NCBI GenBank assembly: GCA_900541985.1
Contig: UQLX01000021.1
Location: forward strand, 1-39,133
Source of the DNA: an uncultured Blautia sp.
GTDB lineage: Bacteria > Bacillota > Clostridia > Lachnospirales > Lachnospiraceae
Direction of reading: 5' to 3'
Length of the DNA: 39,133 bases
Shown: positions 31,295-39,133 of the stretch, in pieces
How positions within the stretch are numbered: position 1 is the first letter of the stretch
How the letters are laid out: each line of letters begins with the position of its first letter
Position numbers and translations under genes: made by a program
Notes under the pieces: generated by a model
The model's input: only the letters and a program-made list of their open reading frames with translations
Told to the model about the DNA's origin: nothing
Databases searched by the model: none

Positions 31295-33757
31295 TTATTT
31301 TGTCTCGATCATAACCTTATCCAGATGCCAGATATCGTCTACATATTCCTGGATTGTTCTGTCTGATGTGAACTTACCGCTGCATGCAGTGTTCATCATT
31401 GCCATACGAGCCCAGCGTTTTTCGTCGCGGTATGCTTCCTCTACACGTTTCTGTGCTGCCGCATAGGAACGGAAGTCAGCCAGGATAAAGTATCTGTCTG
31501 CACGGTCTGTATTCTTCGTTGTAAGAAGGGAATCATACAGGTCGCGGAACAGTTCTGTATCATGAGAGAAGGTTCCGTTGATCAGTTCCATAAGAACCTG
31601 ACGGATCTCGCCGTCTGTGTTGTAGATCACATTTGGATCATAACCGCCATTGTTCTCATAATTGATGACTTCATCAGAGCTGAGACCGAAGATAAATGCG
31701 TTCTCCTCTCCAACCTCCTCAACGATCTCCACGTTTGCGCCGTCCATAGTTCCCAGAGTAGGTGCGCCGTTCAGCATGAACTTCATGTTACCTGTACCGG
31801 AAGCCTCTTTACTTGCTGTGGAAATCTGCTCGGAAACATCTGCAGCGGCAAAGATCATCTCTGCATTGGATACACGATAGTTCTCAATAAATACAACTTT
31901 CAGCTTGTTGTTGATGGACTTGTCGTTATTTACCACATCTGCAACTGAGTTGATCAGTTTGATGATCTTCTTGGCTGTATGATAACCTGCAGAAGCCTTT
32001 GCACCGAAGATAAAGGTTCTCGGGTAGAAATCCATCTCCGGATGAAGCTTGATCTGGTCATACAGATAAATCACATGAAGGATATTCAGAAGCTGACGTT
32101 TGTACTCGTGAAGTCTCTTAACCTGAACATCGAAGATGGAACGCGGATCTACCTCAACACCGTTATGCTCCAGAATATATTTTGCAAGGCGAACCTTGTT
32201 CTGGTATTTGATATTCATGAACTCCTGCTGTGCCTTTTCGTCATCCACATAAAGTTTCAGCTTGCTGATCTGGGAAAGATCTGTGATCCATTCCGGTCCG
32301 ATATGATCGGTTACCCAGTTTGCAAGAAGCTGGTTTCCGTGAAGCAGGAAACGTCTCTGTGTGATACCGTTTGTCTTGTTGTTGAATTTTTCCGGCATCA
32401 TCTCATAAAAGTCTCTCAGCTCCTGGTTTTTCAGAATCTCTGTGTGAAGTCTTGCAACACCGTTTACAGAGAAGCCTGCAACGATTGCAAGGTGAGCCAT
32501 TTTTACCTGACCATCATAGATGATCGCCATCTTTTTGATCTTCTCATAGTTACCCGGATATTTAGCCTGGATATCAAGGATGAATCTTCTGTTGATCTCC
32601 TCGATGATCTGGTATACACGGGGAAGAAGTCTGGAGAACAGCTCGATCGGCCATTTTTCCAGTGCCTCGGACATAATAGTATGGTTTGTATAAGCAACAC
32701 ACTTGGTTGTGATCTCCCATGCCTCATCCCAGCCAAGACCTTCTTCGTCCATAAGGATACGCATAAGCTCTGCAACTGCTACAGTCGGATGAGTATCGTT
32801 CATCTGGAAGACAACCTTCTCATAAAGCTTGCGGATATCATCATGGTCTTTTTTGTATTTTTCAATTGCTGCCTGAAGACTGGCAGAAACAAAGAAATAC
32901 TGCTGTTTCAGACGAAGCTCTTTACCTGCCATATGGTTATCGTTCGGATAAAGTACCTCTACGATATTGCGGGCAAGGTTTTCCTGCTCTACCGCCTTCT
33001 TGTAGTCACCCTTATCAAAGGAATCAAGTCCGAAATCAACGATCGGCTCTGCATCCCAGATACGAAGAGTGTTTACGATCTTGTTGTTATATCCAAGGAT
33101 CGGCATATCAAACGGAACCGCTTTTACTGCCTGGTATCCTTCATGGATGAATTTATTTGTGCCGGTAGCCTGATCGTACTCTACACGTACATATCCGCCG
33201 AAGTGTACTTCCTTTGCATATTCCGGACGACGCAGTTCAAAAGGATATCCGTTTTTCAGCCAGTTATCCGGTACCTCATACTGGAAACCATCCTTGATCT
33301 GCTGTTTGAACATACCATAGCGGTAACGGATACCACAGCCGTATGCACAGTAGTTCAGGGTTGCCAGAGAATCCAGGAAGCATGCTGCCAGACGTCCCAG
33401 ACCGCCGTTTCCAAGAGCCGGATCCGGCTCCTGGTCTTCGATCACGTTCAGGTCAAGTCCCAGCTCATCAAGAGCTTCCTTTACCTCGTTATATGCAGTA
33501 AGGTTCAGAAGGTTGTTTCCAAGGGCACGTCCCATAAGGAACTCCATGGACATATAATAAACAATCTTCGGATCCTTTTCGTGATATGCATTCTGTGACT
33601 CCAGCCAGTCATCAATGATCACGTCCTTTACTGTATAGCTGACTGCCTGGAAGATCTGCTCCTGTGTTGCCTCCTCGAGTGTCTTGCGGTACAAAAACTT
33701 TACGTTTTCTTTCACGCTTTCTTTAAACGCCTCTTTTTTAAACTGCTTGTTAATCAT
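31295..33757 (-). CDS. glgP: Glycogen/alpha-glucan phosphorylase
   Basis: An 820-residue GT35 phosphorylase that releases glucose 1-phosphate from glycogen. The PLP-binding Lys lies in EASGTGNMKFMLNGA (about residue 660), with LGNGGLGRLAACFLDS (about 105-125) and the glucan site VKRLHEYKRQLLN. Length is typical. The start ATG at 33757 is 13 nt after the ileS stop, and its ribosome site GGAGG overlaps the stop codon TAG, so it is translated coupled to ileS. It is transcribed from the ileS T-box promoter unless an internal promoter exists. It pairs functionally with glgB and the amylase at the other end of the window. Confidence 0.96.
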   Translation of the reverse strand: MINKQFKKEAFKESVKENVKFLYRKTLEEATQEQIFQAVSYTVKDVIIDDWLESQNAYHEKDPKIVYYMSMEFLMGRALGNNLLNLTAYNEVKEALDELGLDLNVIEDQEPDPALGNGGLGRLAACFLDSLATLNYCAYGCGIRYRYGMFKQQIKDGFQYEVPDNWLKNGYPFELRRPEYAKEVHFGGYVRVEYDQATGTNKFIHEGYQAVKAVPFDMPILGYNNKIVNTLRIWDAEPIVDFGLDSFDKGDYKKAVEQENLARNIVEVLYPNDNHMAGKELRLKQQYFFVSASLQAAIEKYKKDHDDIRKLYEKVVFQMNDTHPTVAVAELMRILMDEEGLGWDEAWEITTKCVAYTNHTIMSEALEKWPIELFSRLLPRVYQIIEEINRRFILDIQAKYPGNYEKIKKMAIIYDGQVKMAHLAIVAGFSVNGVARLHTEILKNQELRDFYEMMPEKFNNKTNGITQRRFLLHGNQLLANWVTDHIGPEWITDLSQISKLKLYVDDEKAQQEFMNIKYQNKVRLAKYILEHNGVEVDPRSIFDVQVKRLHEYKRQLLNILHVIYLYDQIKLHPEMDFYPRTFIFGAKASAGYHTAKKIIKLINSVADVVNNDKSINNKLKVVFIENYRVSNAEMIFAAADVSEQISTASKEASGTGNMKFMLNGAPTLGTMDGANVEIVEEVGEENAFIFGLSSDEVINYENNGGYDPNVIYNTDGEIRQVLMELINGTFSHDTELFRDLYDSLLTTKNTDRADRYFILADFRSYAAAQKRVEEAYRDEKRWARMAMMNTACSGKFTSDRTIQEYVDDIWHLDKVMIETK

Positions 33758-33770
33758 TTCCTCTTTCCTC

Positions 33771-36700
33771 CTACTTTCTGGTTACTCCGAGAACAACATT
33801 CTCTTTATTGATATTCCATTCTTTTACATAACCATCGGTTTCATTGAGGGTGATCTCCTCTGCCAGCACTTCTGACATGATCTCCCCTTTATGTTTTTCC
33901 ATGATATCCATGATATACTTGTTATCCTTTGCATAAACATGGATCTTATCCATAACCTCAAAACCAGCCTCTTTTCGCATGGTCTGGATCTTACTGATGA
34001 TCTCGCGGACAAAGCCCTCCTCGATCAGCTCCGGTGTCAGGTTTGTATCCAGAACTACGGAAGTATCTCCGTCTGTCTCTGTTACATAGCCTTCTGTCTG
34101 GGCAGTCTCGATCAGGAGATCCTCCTCAGCCAGTTCTACTTTATTTCCATTGATATCCAGAGTAAGAAGTCCTGTTTCCTTCAGTTCCTTCATAGCCGCT
34201 GTACCATTCAGCTCTGTAAGGGCTGTACGGATACCGCCCAGAAGCTTGCCATACTTCGGCCCCACCGTACGGAGCTGCGGTTTAAAGCTGTAGGAAATAA
34301 AGGATTCTACATCTTTTGCAAATTTAACCTCTTTTACATTCAGCTCGTCTGCAATAATGTCTGTGTAGAACTGATCCATTTCTTTCTCAGATTTTACATA
34401 CATTGTGCCAATAGGCTGACGGTTCTTGATATTGGCCGTATTTCTTGCCGCACGTCCAAGAACAACCACCTTCAGAAGAGCTTCCATGTCCTCTTCCAGT
34501 TCTTTGTTGATCCATTCTGTTTTTACTTCAGGGAAGTCGCAGAGATGGATACTTTCCGGTGTGTTCTTATCTACGCTTCTTACCAGGTTCTGGTACATGT
34601 CCTCTGTCATAAACGGAATCATAGGCGCTGCAGCCTTGGAGATTGTCACAAGGGCTGTATAAAGAGTCATATAGGCATTGATCTTATCCTGCTCCATTCC
34701 CTTTGCCCAGAAACGCTCGCGGCTTCTTCTTACATACCAGTTACTCATTTCATCTACAAATTCCTGAAGAGCTCTTGCACTTTCCGGGATCTTGTAGTTT
34801 GCCAGATTCTCATCTACTGCTTTTACCACAGAGTTCAGCTTGCTGAGAAGCCATTTGTCCATAACCGGAAGCTGATCGTAATCCAGTGTATATTTCGTCG
34901 GATCAAATTCATCAATATTCGCATAAAGCACAAAGAATGCATAAGTATTCCAAAGTGTGCTCATAAATTTACGCTGTCCCTCTACAACTGCCTTGCCGTG
35001 GAAACGGTTCGGAAGCCATGGAGCGCTGTTGATATAGAAATACCAGCGGATCGCGTCTGCGCCGTACTTTTCAAGAGCGTCAAAAGGATCTACTGCGTTT
35101 CCTTTGGACTTACTCATCTTCTGTCCGTTCTCATCCTGTACATGGCCAAGAACGATAACATTTCTGTACGGAGCCTTGTTAAACAGCAGAGTGGATTCTG
35201 CCAGAAGAGAATAGAACCATCCTCTTGTCTGGTCAACTGCCTCGGAAATAAAATCTGCCGGGAACTGCTGTTCAAACAGATCCTGATTTTCAAATGGATA
35301 GTGATGCTGTGCAAAAGGCATGGCTCCTGAGTCAAACCAGCAGTCAATTACCTCCGGTACACGGTGCATGGTTCCGCCGCACTCCGGACACTTCATAGTG
35401 ATCTCATCAATGTAAGGACGGTGAAGCTCTACGGTCTTCGCCTTCTCATCACCACTCATCTCATAAAGCTCCTGACGGCTTCCGATGGAGTGCATATGTC
35501 CACATTCACACTGCCAGATATTCAGTGGTGTGCCCCAGTAACGGTTTCTGGAAATACCCCAGTCCTGAACGTTTTCCAGCCAGTCTCCGAAACGGCCTTT
35601 TCCGATGCTTTCCGGAATCCAGTTGATGGTATTGTTGTTGCGGATCAGATCGTCCTTTACTGCTGTCATTTTGATGAACCAGGACTCCCGTGCATAGTAG
35701 ATCAGCGGTGTGTCGCAGCGCCAGCAGTGCGGATAGTCGTGCTCAAACTTCGGAGCGTCAAACAGCTTGCCTTCTTTGTCAAGGTCAACAAGTACAAGCG
35801 GATCTGCCTTCTTTACAAATACTCCTGCATATGGAGTTTCTTTTGCCATATTTCCCTGTCCGTCTACAAACTGTACAAACGGAAGGTTGTAATCGCGGCC
35901 CACACGGTTATCGTCCTCACCAAATGCCGGAGCAATGTGAACGATACCGGTACCGTCGCTCATGGTAACATAGCTGTCGCATACTACATAATGCGCTTTT
36001 TTCTTCTGCTTTGCAGCTGCTTCTCTGGTACATTCCCAGAGAGGCTTATACTCTTTGTATTCCAGATCGGTTCCTTTATAGGTTTCCAGAACCTCGTAAG
36101 CCTTTTCATCCTCTTTGGCAAGCTTGCCAAGAACCTTGTCCAGAAGAGCCTCTGCCATATAATAGGTGTATCCGTCAGCTGCCTTTACCTTACAGTAAGT
36201 CTCATCCGGATTTACACAGAGTGCCAGGTTGGAAGGAAGTGTCCATGGTGTGGTTGTCCATGCCAGGAAATAAGCATCCTCTCCTACAACCTTAAAACGA
36301 ACGATCGCAGAACGTTCCTTGACTGTCTTATAGCCCTGGGAAACCTCCTGTGCAGAAAGCGGGGTTCCGCAGCGCGGGCAGTAAGGCACGATCTTAAATC
36401 CTTTATAAAGAAGATCTTTATTCCAGATTTCTTTAAGAGCCCACCACTCAGACTCAATATAGTTGTCATCATAGGTTACATAAGGATGATCCATGTCTGC
36501 CCAGAAACCAACGGTAGAGGAAAAATCCTCCCACATTCCTTTGTATTTCCAGACACTTTTCTTACACTGCTGGATAAACGGTTCCATACCGTAAGCCTCG
36601 ATCTGCTCCTTGCCGTCAAGTCCAAGCTTCTTCTCAACCTCAAGCTCTACCGGAAGTCCGTGAGTGTCCCAGCCTGCCTTACGCGGAACCATGTTTCCTT

Positions 36701-36923
36701 TCATCGTACGGTATCTGGGGATCATATCCTTGATAACACGGGTCAGTACATGGCCGATGTGAGGCTTGCCGTTAGCGGTAGGCGGTCCATCATAAAAGGT
36801 ATAGGTTTCTCCTTCCTTACGGCTGTCCATACTTTTTTCAAAAATATGGTTTTCTTTCCAGAACTGCTCGACCTTTTTTTCACGGTCAGCAAAGTTCAGG
36901 TTCGTATCTACTTTCTGATACAC
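33771..36923 (-). CDS. ileS: Isoleucyl-tRNA synthetase
   Basis: A 1050-residue class I aminoacyl-tRNA synthetase. The HIGH motif is PHIGHVL near residue 58, KMSKSKGN is the KMSKS loop, and the large CP1 editing domain and anticodon-binding domain are present. A Cys pair (CPECGG, CPRCG) marks zinc-binding knuckles. The start is GTG 36923 with AGGAGG 8 nt upstream; a longer frame reads back into the T-box leader. It has a typical T-box leader with an isoleucine specifier, so it is induced when tRNA-Ile is uncharged. Confidence 0.97.
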   Translation of the reverse strand: MYQKVDTNLNFADREKKVEQFWKENHIFEKSMDSRKEGETYTFYDGPPTANGKPHIGHVLTRVIKDMIPRYRTMKGNMVPRKAGWDTHGLPVELEVEKKLGLDGKEQIEAYGMEPFIQQCKKSVWKYKGMWEDFSSTVGFWADMDHPYVTYDDNYIESEWWALKEIWNKDLLYKGFKIVPYCPRCGTPLSAQEVSQGYKTVKERSAIVRFKVVGEDAYFLAWTTTPWTLPSNLALCVNPDETYCKVKAADGYTYYMAEALLDKVLGKLAKEDEKAYEVLETYKGTDLEYKEYKPLWECTREAAAKQKKKAHYVVCDSYVTMSDGTGIVHIAPAFGEDDNRVGRDYNLPFVQFVDGQGNMAKETPYAGVFVKKADPLVLVDLDKEGKLFDAPKFEHDYPHCWRCDTPLIYYARESWFIKMTAVKDDLIRNNNTINWIPESIGKGRFGDWLENVQDWGISRNRYWGTPLNIWQCECGHMHSIGSRQELYEMSGDEKAKTVELHRPYIDEITMKCPECGGTMHRVPEVIDCWFDSGAMPFAQHHYPFENQDLFEQQFPADFISEAVDQTRGWFYSLLAESTLLFNKAPYRNVIVLGHVQDENGQKMSKSKGNAVDPFDALEKYGADAIRWYFYINSAPWLPNRFHGKAVVEGQRKFMSTLWNTYAFFVLYANIDEFDPTKYTLDYDQLPVMDKWLLSKLNSVVKAVDENLANYKIPESARALQEFVDEMSNWYVRRSRERFWAKGMEQDKINAYMTLYTALVTISKAAAPMIPFMTEDMYQNLVRSVDKNTPESIHLCDFPEVKTEWINKELEEDMEALLKVVVLGRAARNTANIKNRQPIGTMYVKSEKEMDQFYTDIIADELNVKEVKFAKDVESFISYSFKPQLRTVGPKYGKLLGGIRTALTELNGTAAMKELKETGLLTLDINGNKVELAEEDLLIETAQTEGYVTETDGDTSVVLDTNLTPELIEEGFVREIISKIQTMRKEAGFEVMDKIHVYAKDNKYIMDIMEKHKGEIMSEVLAEEITLNETDGYVKEWNINKENVVLGVTRK

Positions 36924-36962
36924 GATAAATTCCTCCTGTCTTATAGCTGGTAGTATATGAAT

Positions 36963-37250
36963 AATAAAAAAACTCCCGTCCTGTAAAAGGACGAGAGTAT
37001 ACTTCACTTCGCACCACCTCATACACTGTACAGGCAAAGTCCTGCCGATACATGTCCCCTTTAACGGCGGGAAACCGTCCGACCCTATTCCCTGTCAGTT
37101 TCAGGCTGGAAACTCCGGAGTGATATTCAGCCGTTTCTACTTGCGCCGGGCTTCCACCTTCCCCCGGTTCTCTGAAGCGTTCGATCTCTTCTCAGTCAGT
37201 CTGTAATGTCTGCGGCTTACTGTCTCCATCACAGTTTTTGCGTGATTGTA
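36963..37250 (-). promoter_or_regulatory. T-box leader, isoleucine type
   Basis: On the minus strand the leader has a long Stem I region with the specifier loop GAATATCACTCC (ATC, Ile, at about 37122-37124), the antiterminator core GAGGTGGTGCGAAG (37007-37020), whose TGGT can pair with the ACCA end of tRNA-Ile, and an intrinsic terminator CTCTCGTCCT/AGGACGGGAG followed by T7 (36963-36998). The core differs from the common GGGTGGTACCGCG. Confidence 0.9.
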
Positions 37251-37262
37251 TATGCAGACTAT

Positions 37263-37292
37263 ATTATAAAATGAATAGATTCCTTCTGTCAA
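37263..37292 (-). promoter_or_regulatory. ileS T-box promoter
   Basis: TTGACA (37287-37292), 18-bp spacer, TATAAT (37263-37268), starting just 8 nt past the stop of the upstream C69 peptidase gene. An inverted repeat GATTCCT/AGGAATC (37278-37284/37302-37308) spans the -35. Confidence 0.88.
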
Positions 37293-37299
37293 GCCTTTT

Positions 37300-38781
37300 T
37301 CAGGAATCACTTCTGGAAAATCCATTCCTCATCAAACTGCTTGAGGTAAACAGCACCTTATCCAGAACCTCTGTTGTCTTCTCTTGTGTAAAATCAGAAA
37401 TCTCCTGATTGGCGGCCTCAAAAAACGCTTTCTCATTTTCCGGCTTTTTCTCCATAAATTCCCGGTCAAATTTATTGACCAGCGCATATACCTTACGGTC
37501 TACCGCTGCCTGATACCGTTCAATATTGGACTGGTTCTCATAATAATGAGCGTCCGCCAGGGCTCCGATAATCCGGTTTACCCAGTAGAAGCTTTCTGTC
37601 GTTGGCTTTACATATGCCTTTGAAAGATATTCCGGCATCTTATCCACATGAGGATAAACAGGAATCATGACATTAAATACATTGGATCCCACAGCCAGCC
37701 ACTGAAGAACCTTCAAAGGCTCCGGCACATAAGGTCTGATCTGCACCAGACCCAGAGCGTTATTTCTGTTTACGCCAATTGCCCGGTATATACCAGCCTC
37801 TTTATTTTTCTTTCCGTATACATCATACGGTGTTCCCTGATAATGATTAGAGAGAACCCATTTCACGTCTTCTACGGTAATCTTTTTTTCCGGAACAAGA
37901 GACCATGGAAGGTCATCATCTTCCGGACCATATTCTGCATCCGGACCGTCCCAGGTATAAGTACGGGGATTAAAATAACGAAGCATAGCCCAGGCACGGG
38001 GTGTATTGTAAACATGGTCAGAATCGTCATGAGAGCCAAAGGCATCCCGGGGATTAAACTTCTCTTCCGGATCCATGCGAAGATCCAGATGATTTTCTTC
38101 TATCAGCTTTCTTAAAGTTCCGGAACACATATGGTTTCTTTCTTCCCCGTAAGCATCCTCCAGATCAAAACTGTCAATTCCAAGCTGGTTTGGCATTACC
38201 ACATATTCATTATCCGGTACTCTTTTTGCGATCCAGTTATGACCTCCGATGGTTTCCAGCCACCAGATCTCATTCTCATCCTGAAAAGCAATTCCATTTA
38301 TCTCATAGGTTCCGTAAGTTTCCAGAAGGTTTCCCAGTCTCTGTACACCTTCTCTTGCCGAAGAAATATAGGGAAGGACAATCGTTACCAGATCCTCCTC
38401 TCCGATTCCGCCTTTGATCTCAGGCTGATCTCCCTGCGCTTTTCTGTAAACCACAAGAGGATCTCCTCCTGCCACTCTTGCATTGGTAGTTAAGGTTTCT
38501 GTTGCAGTCATAGACACATTTTTTTCATTGACGCCGTAAGCGCCCCAGATTCCTTCCACTGTATCGCTGTTTGGAAGGTATGTATACTGCACAGGAGCTT
38601 CCGGAAGAGGAATCTCTACATGGGAAAGAACAGATTTATAAAGTCTGGGCTGATCTTCCGGCTTCATGACTTCCAGTCTCTTGGCACAAAACTCTCCGGA
38701 AGGAGAATCTTCGTTTCTCGCAACAATCGTTGAGCCGTCATAAGAGGCTTTTTTTCCGATTAAAATTGTTGTGCATGGCAT
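37300..38781 (-). CDS. C69-family dipeptidase (PepD-like)
   Basis: A 493-residue N-terminal-nucleophile peptidase of family C69. The catalytic Cys3 in MPCTTILIGKKAS is exposed after loss of the first two residues. Further family features are GSTIVARNEDS, GGHNWIAKRVPD and YVVMPNQLGI. Such enzymes hydrolyse dipeptides of broad specificity in the cytoplasm. No signal peptide is present. AAGGAGG precedes the ATG. It has its own promoter close to the end of an IS66 element, and ends 8 nt before the ileS promoter. Confidence 0.92.
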   Translation of the reverse strand: MPCTTILIGKKASYDGSTIVARNEDSPSGEFCAKRLEVMKPEDQPRLYKSVLSHVEIPLPEAPVQYTYLPNSDTVEGIWGAYGVNEKNVSMTATETLTTNARVAGGDPLVVYRKAQGDQPEIKGGIGEEDLVTIVLPYISSAREGVQRLGNLLETYGTYEINGIAFQDENEIWWLETIGGHNWIAKRVPDNEYVVMPNQLGIDSFDLEDAYGEERNHMCSGTLRKLIEENHLDLRMDPEEKFNPRDAFGSHDDSDHVYNTPRAWAMLRYFNPRTYTWDGPDAEYGPEDDDLPWSLVPEKKITVEDVKWVLSNHYQGTPYDVYGKKNKEAGIYRAIGVNRNNALGLVQIRPYVPEPLKVLQWLAVGSNVFNVMIPVYPHVDKMPEYLSKAYVKPTTESFYWVNRIIGALADAHYYENQSNIERYQAAVDRKVYALVNKFDREFMEKKPENEKAFFEAANQEISDFTQEKTTEVLDKVLFTSSSLMRNGFSRSDS

Positions 38782-38822
38782 AAGTATTTCCTCCTTGGTA
38801 AAACATGTAATTACATAAAACT

Positions 38823-38851
38823 ACTATACCAGACAGTTTTTCTTATTTCAA
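38823..38851 (-). promoter_or_regulatory. Promoter of the C69 dipeptidase gene
   Basis: TTGAAA (38846-38851), 17-bp spacer, TATAGT (38823-38828). The -35 starts 17 nt past the tnpC stop and may overlap the expected end of the IS66 element. Confidence 0.8.
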
Positions 38852-38867
38852 TCTGTTCAGAACCCCA

Positions 38868-39133
38868 TTAGTTGAAAATGATATCTGGGTTTCCGTTCAG
38901 TGCTTCGCAGATAGCCGTAAAAGCATTCATTCCATGCTTGCGGGCTGATCCGATGTATCTCATGATTGTAAGATATTCCTGTGCGCCTTCTTCGCTTCGG
39001 AAGCATCCTGAGACTTTGGTTTTTACTTTTACCATTCTCAGATCGCGTTCCGCCTGGTTGTTATCGAATGGCACACAGAGATTCTTTATAAATAGGCAGA
39101 CTGATTCCTTGTAATTATCCAGTCTGCAGATCA
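38868..39133 (-). mobile_element. IS66 family transposase (TnpC), C-terminal end, runs off window
   Basis: The frame is open to the window edge and codes the C-terminus of an IS66 DDE transposase: RLDNYKESVCLFIKNLCVPFDNNQAERDLRMVKVK is represented by pieces such as VPFDNNQAERD and KVSGCFRSEEGAQ, ending GNPDIIFN. The DNNQAERD motif contains the last catalytic Glu. Only about 88 residues are inside the window, so completeness cannot be judged. Confidence 0.88.

Noticed and set aside
31979..33598. 539-codon plus-strand frame opposite glgP
   Set aside because: Antisense shadow of the phosphorylase gene; no domain and no ribosome site.
33891..36953. Long plus-strand frames (479 and 529 codons) opposite ileS
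   Set aside because: Antisense shadows of a conserved synthetase caused by its codon usage.

Overview
The window looks like chromosomal DNA of a spore-forming, gut-type Firmicute, most likely a Lachnospiraceae member (Blautia/Ruminococcus/Dorea-like). Reasons: a set of endospore genes (gerA-type receptor, SipL-like DUF3794/LysM protein, spmA, spmB), MEP-pathway isoprenoid synthesis (ispE), an ileS T-box, strong Gram-positive ribosome binding sites, medium-low GC, and Rpn-family and IS66 transposase remains. Genus is an inference. No rRNA, tRNA or CRISPR array was seen.

Layout. 1-2.5 kb: two overlapping CobW/COG0523 GTPases (one His-rich) and a 77-residue conserved small protein. 2.6-5.9 kb: glycogen branching enzyme and a GH13 amylase in an operon. 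6.0-11.8 kb: an envelope cluster with a NodB deacetylase, a trigger-factor/FKBP-like lipoprotein and two tandem deacetylase-like paralogues. 12.0-13.0 kb: a small membrane protein converging on a DUF1934 protein through a shared terminator. 13.0-17.3 kb: gerAA, a GerAB-GerAC fusion, a mini-lipoprotein, murI and DUF1934 in one run. 17.4-21.1 kb: lipoprotein, sipL, ispE, gntR. 21.2-22.5 kb: plsC converging on spmB.

22.5-28.4 kb is an accessory island separating spmB from spmA, which are normally adjacent. It holds a frameshifted Rpn nuclease gene, a 5'-truncated S66 LD-carboxypeptidase joined to a collapsed Rpn fossil, a DUF2975/DUF2975/XRE module, a MATE transporter lacking about one membrane segment behind a structured leader, and an HD phosphohydrolase. 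29.2-30.0 kb is a GH25-LysM lysozyme without a signal peptide.

30.1-37.3 kb reads leftward from a T-box promoter: ileS, glgP (13 nt after ileS), then a TreR-like repressor. Beyond its terminator is a promoter with two near-identical operator-like sites that now leads only into the C-terminal stump of a GH2 beta-mannosidase-like gene. 37.3-38.8 kb is a C69 dipeptidase, and the right edge is the 3' end of an IS66 transposase. The left edge carries a hairpin resembling IS200/IS605 ends.

Most of the window is ordinary chromosomal content. I do not see a clear new defence or biosynthetic system. The best leads are the GerAB-GerAC fusion receptor, the possible pseudoknotted leader before the MATE gene, the T-box-linked glgP, the operator/stump promoter, and the decayed island between spmA and spmB.
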